Assembly (NCBI GenBank): GCA_934646005.1
Contig: CAKUED010000014.1
Coordinates: 1-64,000, forward strand
Length of the DNA stretch: 64,000 nucleotides
DNA from: an uncultured Oscillospiraceae bacterium
GTDB taxonomy: Bacteria > Bacillota > Clostridia > Oscillospirales > Oscillospiraceae
Direction of reading: 5' to 3'
In this document: in pieces, positions 8,775 to 16,713 of the stretch
Layout: each line of letters begins with the position of its first letter
Numbering within the stretch: position 1 is the stretch's first letter
Made by a program: the position numbers and the translations under genes
Notes under the pieces: generated by a model
The model's database searches: none
Seen by the model: the letters and a program-made list of their open reading frames with translations, nothing else
What the model was told of the DNA's origin: nothing

Positions 8775-10603
8775 TGCTTGCCGCCTCCCTGCTCCAGAAT
8801 GTTCATGAACTCTTCGCCGGTGATCGTCTCTTTTTCATAGAGGAACTGCGCCAGCTCGTCGAGCTTGGCTCGGTTGTCCAGCAGAATTTTCTTCGCCTTT
8901 TCGTGCTGCGCTTTCACCAGCTCCACGACCTTTTTGTCGATGCGGTTCTGCGTATCCGCCGAGCACGCCAGCGACGTGTCGCCGCCGAGGTACTGGTTCG
9001 TGACGGTCTCCATGGCGACCATGTCGAACTCCTCGCTCATGCCGTAGCGCGTGATCATGGCGCGCGCCAGCTTGGTCGCCTGTTCGATGTCGTTGGATGC
9101 GCCCGTCGTGATCTCGCCGAACACGACCTCTTCCGCCGCGCGTCCGCCGGTGAATGTGGCGATCTTATTCTCGATCTCCTGCTTGGTCATAAGATATTTA
9201 TCGCCGGTATCGACCTGCATCGTGTAGCCCAGCGCGCCGGAGGTGCGCGGGATGATGGTGATCTTCTGCACTGGCGCGGAATGCGTCTGCATGGCGGCAA
9301 CCAGCGCATGACCGATCTCGTGATAGGCAACGACGTGCTTCTCCTGATCGGACAGGACGGCGCTCTTTTTCTGATAGCCCGCGATGACGACCTCGATGCT
9401 CTCTTCGAGGTCTGCCTCCATGACGATCACGCGACCGCTGCGCACGGCGCGCAGCGCCGCCTCGTTGATGATGTTGGCAAGCTCCGCGCCCGACGCGCCG
9501 GATGCCATCCGCGCGATGGTGTGGAAATTCACATCGTCGGCGGTCTTGATCTTCTTGGCGTGTACCTTCAAAATGGCTTCACGACCGGCAAGATCCGGCA
9601 GCTCCACCGGCACACGGCGGTCAAAGCGACCGGGACGCGTGAGCGCCGGGTCAAGCGACTCCGGGCGGTTCGTGGCGGCGAGGATGATGACGCCGTTGTT
9701 GCCCTCAAAGCCGTCCATTTCGGTGAGTAACTGGTTGAGCGTCTGCTCGCGCTCGTCATTGCCGCCCATATTGCCGCTGCTGCGCTTCTGACCGATGGCG
9801 TCGATCTCGTCAATAAACACGATGCAGGGCGCTTTTTCCTTTGCCTGCGCAAACAGGTCGCGCACCTTGCTCGCGCCCATGCCGACGAACATCTCCACAA
9901 ACTCCGAGCCGGAGATGGAGAAGAACGGCACGTTCGACTCGCCGGCGACTGCCTTTGCCAGCATCGTTTTGCCCGTTCCCGGAGGACCGACGAGCAGAAT
10001 GCCCTTCGGCATCGACGCGCCCGCCTCGGTGTATTTTTCGGGATTGTGGAGGTAATCGACGATCTCCTGCAAGCTCTCCTTCGCCTCGTCCTCGCCGGCA
10101 ACGTCGTTAAAATGGATGCCCTGCGTGGACTGGACGTAGACCTTGGCGCTGGATTTGCCCGCGCCGCCGAACATCAAAGAGTTCTTGCCGCCCGCGCTCT
10201 CCACGAGCTTTTTGCTCAGATACTGCCCGATGCCAAAGAAGATCAGCAGCGGCACGAGCGTGCTGAGGATGAAGCTCAGGACGGGCGATGTGGTCTGCTG
10301 CACCTGCTTGGTGAACGTCGCCCCGGCGTCATACAGCCGCTGTGTGAGCGTGGGGTCGTCCATCGCGCCGGTCGTATAGACCTGCTGCTTATCCTTGTCG
10401 GTAAAGACGATCTCATCATCCTCGACCTCGACCTCACCGATGTTCTGCTCCTCGATCATGCGCATGAACGTGCCGTAATCGACCTCCTCCACCTGATTTT
10501 TCATCAGCAGCGGCGCGACGAAGACGTTAAACAGCAGCACGATCAGGATGATGATGCTGTAGTAGTAGATCAGCGGTTTTTTCGGTGATTTGACTTCCTT
10601 CAT
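8771..10603 (-). CDS. ftsH: ATP-dependent zinc metalloprotease FtsH
   Basis: The 610-residue protein is a membrane-bound AAA protease that degrades misfolded and regulatory membrane proteins. Two transmembrane segments flank an extracytoplasmic region (about residues 13-33 and 108-127). The Walker A motif GPPGTGKT is near 205-212, Walker [12 protein letters not shown] near 262-272, the second region of homology [19 protein letters not shown] follows, and the zinc site HEIGH is near 428-432. Length and order are normal for FtsH. The start follows a GAGGGGG ribosome site. It is encoded between two DUF308 membrane proteins; the downstream one overlaps its stop by four bases. Confidence 0.97.
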   Translation of the reverse strand: MKEVKSPKKPLIYYYSIIILIVLLFNVFVAPLLMKNQVEEVDYGTFMRMIEEQNIGEVEVEDDEIVFTDKDKQQVYTTGAMDDPTLTQRLYDAGATFTKQVQQTTSPVLSFILSTLVPLLIFFGIGQYLSKKLVESAGGKNSLMFGGAGKSSAKVYVQSTQGIHFNDVAGEDEAKESLQEIVDYLHNPEKYTEAGASMPKGILLVGPPGTGKTMLAKAVAGESNVPFFSISGSEFVEMFVGMGASKVRDLFAQAKEKAPCIVFIDEIDAIGQKRSSGNMGGNDEREQTLNQLLTEMDGFEGNNGVIILAATNRPESLDPALTRPGRFDRRVPVELPDLAGREAILKVHAKKIKTADDVNFHTIARMASGASGAELANIINEAALRAVRSGRVIVMEADLEESIEVVIAGYQKKSAVLSDQEKHVVAYHEIGHALVAAMQTHSAPVQKITIIPRTSGALGYTMQVDTGDKYLMTKQEIENKIATFTGGRAAEEVVFGEITTGASNDIEQATKLARAMITRYGMSEEFDMVAMETVTNQYLGGDTSLACSADTQNRIDKKVVELVKAQHEKAKKILLDNRAKLDELAQFLYEKETITGEEFMNILEQGGGKQ

Positions 10604-10630
10604 AAAGTTGCCCCCTCTATATCGGATCTT

Positions 10631-11188
10631 CTATGCAGCGCGGCGCGCCGCGGTGCTGACCGTAGTCAGCATGGTGATGATATTCAGCGCGCCCTCCAGA
10701 ATGAGCGACACGCCCAGCAGCCGTCCAAGCAAATTGACACTTGCGCCGGGGCGGAAGATCAGCAGGCAGCCGCACGCCGCCGTGACGATCGCCGCTGCCA
10801 TCAAAAGCGCCCACTGGCGGATGCCGAACGGACGCGCGTCCGCCGCGATCTGCACCTTAAAAAGCCCGTCCGCAAGGATCAGGATGCCGATCACGGTGCA
10901 GAAAAAGTTCAGCGTCCCGTCCGTGTGCAGCAGCAAGCTCGCGCCCAGCACCAGCATCAGAATGCCGGAGGACAGGTCGTTTTCAAACGCGAGCCGGAAC
11001 AGGTCCTTGGAAAAATATCCGACGAGCTTTACCAGCCCGAACGCGAGCATCGTCAGCCCGCAAAGCATCCCGAGCGTCCGCATGGACGCGCCGGGGTCGC
11101 AGATCACAAGCACGCCGAGCAGGCACAGCAGCCCGGACATGACCAGATACCCGATTTTTGCCGTTTTCACCGGCATTGCAGTACGCAT
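10631..11188 (-). CDS. DUF308/HdeD-family membrane protein, copy 1
   Basis: The 185-residue, about six-helix membrane protein resembles the DUF308 protein on the other side of ftsH but is clearly diverged from it. It is the first gene of the operon DUF308-ftsH-DUF308-acyltransferase-glycosyltransferase. The ATG at 11188 follows AAAAAGGAGGAG, an excellent ribosome site, and a promoter lies about 25 bases upstream. The placement suggests that both DUF308 proteins work with FtsH or with membrane stress, but nothing in the sequence proves that. The gap to ftsH is 27 bases. Confidence 0.8.
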   Translation of the reverse strand: MRTAMPVKTAKIGYLVMSGLLCLLGVLVICDPGASMRTLGMLCGLTMLAFGLVKLVGYFSKDLFRLAFENDLSSGILMLVLGASLLLHTDGTLNFFCTVIGILILADGLFKVQIAADARPFGIRQWALLMAAAIVTAACGCLLIFRPGASVNLLGRLLGVSLILEGALNIITMLTTVSTAARRAA

Positions 11189-11212
11189 GGCATCTCCTCC
11201 TTTTTCGCCTAC

Positions 11213-11241
11213 AGCATAGCACCGCCGTTATTTTTCGGCAA
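11213..11241 (-). promoter_or_regulatory. Promoter for the DUF308-ftsH operon
   Basis: Minus-strand TTGCCG (11236-11241) and TATGCT (11213-11218) are separated by 17 bases, just upstream of the first DUF308 gene. No CIRCE or other heat-shock operator is seen. Confidence 0.6.
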
Positions 11242-11416
11242 TGGGCATTTGCGCGCGCGTGTTACCAATTGCCACACTCGCGCCGATTTGTCCAAAAACG
11301 TCACAGACGCATTGCCTTTGACCATTGTGCCGCGCGGGCGTTTTCGCGTAGAATGGAAAAAACGACAAAATTCCGCAAATTTCGACAACCAGCCGACAGG
11401 CAGAAAGAGGCACGCT

Positions 11417-12298
11417 ATGACCTATCACATTCTGTACAATCCGCTTGCCGGCGGCGGCAACGGGCTCGCGCGGGCGCAGGAGCTGGCGCAGCATCTGCCC
11501 GGGCAGGCGGAACAGCTCACCGATCTGACGGAAATTTCCGACTACGCCGCGTTTTTTGCCGCCATCCCGGTGGGCGACCGCGTGCTGCTGACCGGCGGCG
11601 ACGGGACGCTGAACCACTTTCTGAATAACACCGCAGGGCTGGAGCTGCCGAAGGAGCTTTACTACGCCCCCACCGGCACGGGCAATGATTTCTGGACCGA
11701 CCTTGGGCGCAAGCCCGGTGAGAGCCCCATCAACATCCGCCCGTATCTGGAAAGGCTGCCGAGCGTGACGGTCAACGGCGTGACGCGGCGCTTTCTCAAC
11801 GGCGTGGGCTACGGCATTGACGGCTACTGCTGCCTGGAGGGCGACCGCCTGCGCAAGACGTCCAAAAAGCCCGTCAACTACACCGCCATCGCCGTCAAGG
11901 GACTGCTGTTTCATTATAAACCAACTTCCGCCACCATAACCGTAGACGGCGTGAAGCACACCTACGATCACGTCTGGCTCGCGCCGACGATGCACGGGCG
12001 CTGCTACGGCGGCGGCATGATCCCCACCCCGCAGCAGGACCGGCTGGCAGAGCCGCGGCAGCTCTCGGTCATGGCGTTCCGCAGCCGCAGCAAGCTGAAG
12101 ACGCTCATAGTGTTTCCGTCCATTTTTAAGGGCGAGCACGTCCGCCGCACCGATATGGTCGAAGTCCTGACCGGGCGCGAGATCACCGTGGAATTTGACC
12201 GCCCGACGCCGCTTCAGATCGACGGCGAGACCGTCCCGAACGTCACATCCTACCGCGCCGTCTGCTATGCAGACGTGCCTGCCGCGAGCGGCGTCTGA
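11417..12298 (+). CDS. Diacylglycerol kinase-family lipid kinase (DAGK catalytic domain)
   Basis: This 293-residue protein starts with YHILYNPLAGGGNG, the nucleotide-binding start of the DAGK/YegS/DgkB fold, followed by LLTGGDGTLNHF at about residues 57-68 (GGDGT motif) and APTGTGNDF near 85-93. Such enzymes phosphorylate diacylglycerol or related lipids to recycle them into phospholipid synthesis. Upstream codons in the same open frame are not family-like, and the ATG at 11417 follows AGAAAGAGG. It is divergent from the ftsH operon, which contains lipid-modifying genes, so a role in membrane lipid turnover is plausible. Confidence 0.87.
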   Translation: MTYHILYNPLAGGGNGLARAQELAQHLPGQAEQLTDLTEISDYAAFFAAIPVGDRVLLTGGDGTLNHFLNNTAGLELPKELYYAPTGTGNDFWTDLGRKPGESPINIRPYLERLPSVTVNGVTRRFLNGVGYGIDGYCCLEGDRLRKTSKKPVNYTAIAVKGLLFHYKPTSATITVDGVKHTYDHVWLAPTMHGRCYGGGMIPTPQQDRLAEPRQLSVMAFRSRSKLKTLIVFPSIFKGEHVRRTDMVEVLTGREITVEFDRPTPLQIDGETVPNVTSYRAVCYADVPAASGV

Positions 12299-12326
12299 AT
12301 CTGCTACGTTCCCCCCTCTCTATACC

Positions 12327-12366
12327 GAGACCCCGGTGCACTCTCCAATGCGCCGGGGTCTCACCC
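12327..12366 (+). terminator. Terminator after the lipid kinase
   Basis: The stem GAGACCCCGG with its complement (12327-12336 and 12353-12362) extends by four more pairs and is followed by ACCCTTTT. The T run is short. It lies between convergent genes. Confidence 0.75.
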
Positions 12367-12377
12367 TTTTATGAAAT

Positions 12378-12941
12378 TCAAGTCGGCGTACCGCTCAGCT
12401 TTTGCGCAAGCTCCTCCGCAAAGCCGTATCGGATGGAGCAAATGCGGTGCAGGTATGTGAATACGTCCTCCGGCATCCCCTGCATCATCCAGTCCATGAT
12501 GATGCCGAAGCACTGCCCGCGATAAAAGCGCACCAGCAGCTCTTCGTCCTGTCCGCTCAGCGCGTATTTTGCGGCGATGTCGTGGATGTAGCCGCGCACA
12601 ACGTAGTCGCAGAGCTGCATCTGCCCCGCCTCAAACACGTCGCGGCTGACGGAATAATAGATGTGCTGGATGGCGGTCTTTTCCGCGATGAGGTCGCGCA
12701 GGACGACGTTCAGGCTGTCCTCGATCGAGCTTACGTCGCGGAAGCTCTCCAGCATTTTGTCAATGCGCTCCTTGATGATCTCGCCGAGCAGCGCGGGGAC
12801 GTCCTGATAATGATAATAGAAGGACTTGCGGTTGATCCCGCAGTGCTCCACGATCATCTTGACCGTGATGTCCCGCAGCGGATACTGCTTGAGCAGCATC
12901 CAGAAATTCGCCTTGATCGCCTGTTTTGTAAACGTGGGCAT
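12378..12941 (-). CDS. TetR/AcrR-family transcriptional regulator
   Basis: The 187-residue protein has a TetR helix-turn-helix at about residues 8-50, including the recognition segment CGINRKSFYYHYQD, where FYYHY is the family hallmark. The remainder is a helical ligand-binding domain of the TetR_C DhaS-like type. The start at 12941 is preferred over an 80-codon upstream extension because the family fold begins there and AGGAG precedes it. It is divergent from tRNA-Thr and convergent with the lipid kinase, and no adjacent efflux gene identifies its target. Confidence 0.88.
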   Translation of the reverse strand: MPTFTKQAIKANFWMLLKQYPLRDITVKMIVEHCGINRKSFYYHYQDVPALLGEIIKERIDKMLESFRDVSSIEDSLNVVLRDLIAEKTAIQHIYYSVSRDVFEAGQMQLCDYVVRGYIHDIAAKYALSGQDEELLVRFYRGQCFGIIMDWMMQGMPEDVFTYLHRICSIRYGFAEELAQKLSGTPT

Positions 12942-13071
12942 AGTGCGCGCTCCTGTTCTCTCCGTTGTGCCTCTTCTGCGCCTATTATGGCACAAAAAGC
13001 GCCGCGGCGCAAGCGCTGACGAACATTTCAGAAATATGTCGAACGGCTCGTCAAGTTTTTTCATTTTTCTC

Positions 13072-13099
13072 TTGACAAATACGCGCTTTATGCTATAAT
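13072..13099 (+). promoter_or_regulatory. Promoter of tRNA-Thr
   Basis: TTGACA (13072-13077) and TATAAT (13094-13099) are separated by 16 bases, both consensus, about 24 bases before the tRNA. Confidence 0.85.
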
Positions 13100-13122
13100 A
13101 CAAAAGCTGTCTAACAGCGAAT

Positions 13123-13198
13123 GCTACTGTAGCTCAGTTGGTAGAGCGCGTCATTGGTAATGACGAGGTCGGCAGTTCGAATCTGCCCAGCAGCTCCA
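13123..13198 (+). tRNA. tRNA-Thr (anticodon GGT)
   Basis: All four arms can be drawn. The D arm is at 13132-13147, the anticodon stem CGTCA/TGACG at 13149-13165 with loop TTGGTAA and anticodon GGT at 13156-13158, and the T arm GGCAGTTCGAATCTGCC is at 13171-13187. A CCA end is encoded (13196-13198). The acceptor stem GCTACTG/CAGCAGC contains one A-C mismatch at its fourth pair (13126 with 13191). A single-gene transcript is suggested by the promoter just upstream and the terminator just downstream. Confidence 0.95.
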
Positions 13199-13200
13199 GA

Positions 13201-13241
13201 AAAATCCTCGAAATCGCAACGATTTCGAGGATTTTTCTTTT
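13201..13241 (+). terminator. Terminator after tRNA-Thr
   Basis: A 17-bp perfect stem (13201-13217 with 13221-13237) around a 3-base loop ends in TTTTTCTTTT, directly after the tRNA CCA end. Confidence 0.93.
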
Positions 13242-13268
13242 ACTGTATGATTGGCGAGGTGAACAAGC

Positions 13269-13793
13269 ATGAATGACCGTTTGTTTGTGATCGAACGCGC
13301 GCGTCCTGAGGATGCAGCCGCGCTGCTGGACTATCTGAAGATCGTCGGCGGCGAGACGGAAAATCTCAGCTTTGGCGCGAAAGGCGTGCCGCTGAGCGTG
13401 GAGGAAGAGCAGAACTACCTGCTCGCGCAGTGCGGTTCCAGTGACAATGCACAATATCTCGCCAAAGTGGACGGTGAGATCATCGGCACAGCGAGTCTGA
13501 ACCGCAAATCCAATCGAATGCACCACCGCGGCGTGTTCGGCATCAGCCTCAAAAAGGCGTGGTGGGGCTGCGGCGTGGCGTCCGCGCTGACGGAAGCCAT
13601 CCTCGCCTTCGCGCGCAAAAACGGCTTTGAGCAGCTCAATCTGGAGGTGCGCAGCAGCAACGCCCGCGCCATCCGCCTGTATGAAAAGTACGGCTTCCGC
13701 AAGCTGTGCACGTTCCCGCATTTCTTCAAAATTCATGGGGAATATGTTGATTTTGACCTGATGAATCTCGAGCTGAACGCCGCGGAGGACTGA
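13269..13793 (+). CDS. GNAT-family N-acetyltransferase
   Basis: The 174-residue protein is a GNAT acetyltransferase of the RimJ/RimL-like type. The acetyl-CoA site is seen around residues 95-108 as KAWWGCGVASAL, replacing the common RGxGxG/A with a WGCGVAS variant, followed by the conserved LNLEVRSSNARAIRLYEKYGF segment near 133-150, which is the family C-terminal signature. The acceptor amine (protein N-terminus, antibiotic or small molecule) cannot be told. A GGCGAGGTG ribosome site precedes the ATG. The gene stands alone between the tRNA terminator and a candidate small RNA. Confidence 0.88.
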   Translation: MNDRLFVIERARPEDAAALLDYLKIVGGETENLSFGAKGVPLSVEEEQNYLLAQCGSSDNAQYLAKVDGEIIGTASLNRKSNRMHHRGVFGISLKKAWWGCGVASALTEAILAFARKNGFEQLNLEVRSSNARAIRLYEKYGFRKLCTFPHFFKIHGEYVDFDLMNLELNAAED

Positions 13794-13857
13794 GCGGCAG
13801 CCTGTCCCCCACCCCGCACGCTGTCGAGTGGTGTCGAATCCCGTCGAACAGTTTTTC

Positions 13858-13887
13858 TTGACGAAAACGCCCGAAATCCGCTATAAT
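13858..13887 (+). promoter_or_regulatory. Promoter of a candidate small RNA
   Basis: TTGACG (13858-13863) and TATAAT (13882-13887) are separated by 18 bases. No open reading frame with a ribosome site follows before a terminator 50 bases on. Confidence 0.7.
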
Positions 13888-13892
13888 AGCCC

Positions 13893-13983
13893 CAGGGGCA
13901 AGGGGAAGCGGCAACGCCGCTCCACTCGCAAAGGGAAGTTTCCGCCCGCAGTTAGCTGCACTGCGGGCGGAAATTATTTTTAT
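13893..13983 (+). ncRNA. Candidate small RNA or attenuated leader (about 90 nt)
   Basis: Between the promoter at 13858-13887 and the nucleotidyltransferase-family gene lies a predicted short transcript with two hairpins. The first is AGCGGC/GCCGCT (13907-13912 with 13916-13921). The second is a perfect 14-bp stem (13939-13952 with 13960-13973) followed by TTATTTTTAT, a Rho-independent terminator. There is no convincing ORF. The RNA could be a free small RNA or a terminated leader for the gene at 14074, which also has its own promoter. It does not match an RNA family I recognise. Confidence 0.55.
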
Positions 13984-14014
13984 GGGGTTTATTCAAATAA
14001 AGCGTGCAAACTCC

Positions 14015-14043
14015 TTGCGCCGCCCGCCGCAATGCGATATAAT
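14015..14043 (+). promoter_or_regulatory. Promoter for the nucleotidyltransferase-family gene
   Basis: TTGCGC (14015-14020) and TATAAT (14038-14043) are separated by 17 bases and lie 30 bases before the ATG, downstream of the small-RNA terminator. Confidence 0.6.
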
Positions 14044-14073
14044 AACTGCGAATCGAGTTTTAGGGGAGATAGT

Positions 14074-15270
14074 ATGGACACTGTTTCTAACGCATTGCTG
14101 ACACTGCTTGGACGGGCGCTGTTTTCAGCCGACACCGGCGATCTGCCGGAGAATACTGACTGGACCGCCCTATACCGGGAAGCGCGCGCGCAGGCGGTGC
14201 ATCTTCTTGTTTACGATTGTCTGCGGCAGAGCGAGCGCGCCGCCATGCCGCCGGAGCTCGGAGCGCAGTGGAAAAAATCCGCCCTGATGACGCTTTGGAA
14301 TAACGAGCAGGTCAAATCAGAACAGACGCTCGTGTTGGACGCTTTACAAAAAGCCGGTATCCCCTGTGTGCTCCTCAAGGGCAGTTCCTCCGCCATGTGC
14401 TACCCCAAGCCGGAGCTGCGCTGCGCGGGCGATGTTGACCTTCTGGTGTCTAAAGATACTTTGGACCGGGCGGAGCAGCTTTTGGAGGGCATGGGCTATG
14501 TGCCGCCGACCACGCCGCATCACTGCCACATTTCCATGCAGCGCGGCAGCTTTGTCACGGAGCTGCATTTTGAACCGAACGGCATCCCCGACGGTCCGAT
14601 CGGCGAAAGCATCCGTGCCTTTTTCCGGGACGCAGAGCAAGCGTCCGTTTTTGAAAACGGTATGCCCATCCTCCCGCTTTGTAAACGCGCCGTCGTCATG
14701 CTGCTGCATAAATTACAGCACATCACCGGCAGCGGACTTGGGCTTCGCCAGATGTGCGACTGGGCGGTTTTTGTAAAATCGGACCTCACCCCGGAGCGTT
14801 GGGCAGAGCTGCGCCCGATCCTCTGCCGGTTTGGGCTGCTTCGCTTTGCCGAGATCGTGACGCGGACCTGTGTCCTCTATTTCTCCCTCCCCGCCGACCG
14901 CGCACCCTGGTGCATGAACGCGGAGCGCGGCGCGTGCGAGGAGCTGATGGAGGATCTTTTCCGCTGCGGTAATTTTGGAAAAAAGCAAAACCGCTATGGT
15001 CAGCGCCTTTTTACCGATGTCAGCTCGCCCAACCGCCTTTTGAGTTTTTGGCGCGTTGGACTGTCCGCCTGCCGTCAGCATTGGTCCGTCTGCGAAAAAT
15101 ATCCGATTTTGCTTCCCATTGCGCCGTTCGTGCTGCTGGCACGCTACGCAAAACAAAGAAGCTCCGGGCAGCGCCCGAAGCTCCAATTGCTCAAGGTCTA
15201 TCAATACGCCGGTCCTCGGCAAAAGCTCTACCAGGAGCTCGCGCCGTTTCAAAACGGCTCTGAGAACTAA
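14074..15270 (+). CDS. Nucleotidyltransferase-family protein (NTP_transf_5 type), copy 1
   Basis: The 398-residue protein matches the uncharacterised nucleotidyltransferase family PF14907. The polymerase-beta-like metal site is seen as CAGDVDLLV near residues 116-124, preceded by LLKGSS (about 98-103), and a conserved basic His-rich segment follows. Family members occur in exopolysaccharide and lasso-peptide gene clusters, but their substrate is not known. The ATG at 14074 follows AGGGGAG; the longer frame upstream runs into the small-RNA terminator. It converges on the flippase that ends the polysaccharide locus. A second diverged member lies at 25207-26391, so the two bracket the polysaccharide genes. 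Confidence 0.8.
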   Translation: MDTVSNALLTLLGRALFSADTGDLPENTDWTALYREARAQAVHLLVYDCLRQSERAAMPPELGAQWKKSALMTLWNNEQVKSEQTLVLDALQKAGIPCVLLKGSSSAMCYPKPELRCAGDVDLLVSKDTLDRAEQLLEGMGYVPPTTPHHCHISMQRGSFVTELHFEPNGIPDGPIGESIRAFFRDAEQASVFENGMPILPLCKRAVVMLLHKLQHITGSGLGLRQMCDWAVFVKSDLTPERWAELRPILCRFGLLRFAEIVTRTCVLYFSLPADRAPWCMNAERGACEELMEDLFRCGNFGKKQNRYGQRLFTDVSSPNRLLSFWRVGLSACRQHWSVCEKYPILLPIAPFVLLARYAKQRSSGQRPKLQLLKVYQYAGPRQKLYQELAPFQNGSEN

Positions 15271-15271
15271 T

Positions 15272-15308
15272 ATGATGCACGGCTCTGCCGTGCATCATTT
15301 TTGCTTTT
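15272..15308 (+). terminator. Terminator after the nucleotidyltransferase-family gene
   Basis: A perfect 12-bp stem ATGATGCACGGC with its complement around a TCT loop is followed by TTTTGCTTTT. The flippase stop codon lies inside the hairpin. Confidence 0.92.
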
Positions 15309-16713
15309 GCGCACTGATTTTTCCTTTAATAAGACCGACGCCCTCGCGCAGTATCGTGCGATTCCACACGATGCAGAATACCACCGACGCCGCCAGCCAC
15401 ACGCAGCTCAGCACCGTGATCTTCTGCAAATACACAACATACGTCACAGCATACCCTGCCAGCAGGATCGTCATTGGCTTGGCATCCAGCCGGATGCTGA
15501 CCCTTCGGTTCACGTCGATATACCGATAAATAGACAGATACAGCATCGCGCAGATCGTAGAAACGGGCGCTGCGTAAAGCCCGATGAGCTTGATGAGCAG
15601 CAGGTCAACGAGGATATTGATCGCCGCAGCCACCGCGCTGGAGCGCGAAACCTTTTTCGTATCCTTCAGTCCGATATAAATAATGCCATACAGCGATTGC
15701 AGCACATTCAGCACGCTCCCGATCACCAGCAGCGGGATCAGATCATATGCGCTCTGAAAATCAGGTCCGACGAGATACCGAAAGAACACAGCGCAGCCCA
15801 TGATCAGTACCAGACCGCATGAACCAAACAGCCGGAAGCACTGGTCCGTGATCTCGGAAATGTACGCCGCGCCGTCGCGGTCGCGGATATGCACGGCGAC
15901 CGACTCTGTCCAGGACAGATTGAAGATGGCAAACACATTGACGACGATTGCAGACAGCTTCGTCGCAACCGCCAGAATGCCGTTTGCGTCCGCGCCGATA
16001 AAGAACGTGACGAGCGTGCGGTCGGAAACGCTGATGATCCACCACGACAGGCTATTCGGCAGCAGCGGCAGCGAATAGCGGGACATCTCCCGGATCACCG
16101 TCTTGTCGATCTGTTTTCTATCGACATAGCGGAAAATTCTGATTCTCACCGCGACGAACGCCGCGGCGGTAAGCTGTGCCAGCGCCGTTGCCCAGAGCAT
16201 CCCCGTCACACCGAGCGGGAACACCACGATCAGCAGAATGTTCAGGACGATCGTCAGAATGCCGGAGACCGCGCTGCCCGCCGCGTAGGTCACATTATCG
16301 CCCAGCCCGCGGGAAATTTGCAGGAATACCGCCAGCAGCGCACTGGCGACCACACAGGCGGCAAACGGGAGCGCGTAGCCATAGGCAACGAAGCAGTTCA
16401 GCACCGCATACGCCAGCACGAAAATGCCAAGCGTCCCGAGCAGGCACGCGAGGCTGTTGGTGATGATGCGCGAGGCTGCCGTTTTGTCGCTGCGGACATC
16501 GATCAAAAAGCGGAACACCGCCGACTCCATTTGCAGCGTAATGACCGGGGCAATCAGCGTAACGTATGTGATCAGCAGGTCCACCGTGCCGTATTCCTCG
16601 GTGGAGAGCACCGTTGCATACAGCGGCAGCAGCAGGTAGGAGATGAGCTGCGTACACACCTTGCCAAAAAGGATGATCGCGGTATTTTTCACTAAGGTCG
16701 TTTTCCGGCTCAT
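15295..16713 (-). CDS. Polysaccharide flippase (Wzx-like, MATE/MOP superfamily)
   Basis: The 472-residue protein has about 12-14 transmembrane helices and the N-terminal layout of oligosaccharide flippases (NTAIILFGKVCTQLISYLLL, then an EEYGTVDLL segment). It should move undecaprenyl-linked repeat units from the inner to the outer face of the membrane for polymerisation. Its ATG overlaps the stop of the FrhB-like gene by four bases, making it the last gene of the polysaccharide operon. Together with a Wzy-like polymerase and a chain-length protein in the same locus, it defines a Wzx/Wzy-dependent pathway. The repeat-unit structure cannot be inferred. Confidence 0.9.
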   Translation of the reverse strand: MSRKTTLVKNTAIILFGKVCTQLISYLLLPLYATVLSTEEYGTVDLLITYVTLIAPVITLQMESAVFRFLIDVRSDKTAASRIITNSLACLLGTLGIFVLAYAVLNCFVAYGYALPFAACVVASALLAVFLQISRGLGDNVTYAAGSAVSGILTIVLNILLIVVFPLGVTGMLWATALAQLTAAAFVAVRIRIFRYVDRKQIDKTVIREMSRYSLPLLPNSLSWWIISVSDRTLVTFFIGADANGILAVATKLSAIVVNVFAIFNLSWTESVAVHIRDRDGAAYISEITDQCFRLFGSCGLVLIMGCAVFFRYLVGPDFQSAYDLIPLLVIGSVLNVLQSLYGIIYIGLKDTKKVSRSSAVAAAINILVDLLLIKLIGLYAAPVSTICAMLYLSIYRYIDVNRRVSIRLDAKPMTILLAGYAVTYVVYLQKITVLSCVWLAASVVFCIVWNRTILREGVGLIKGKISAQKQK

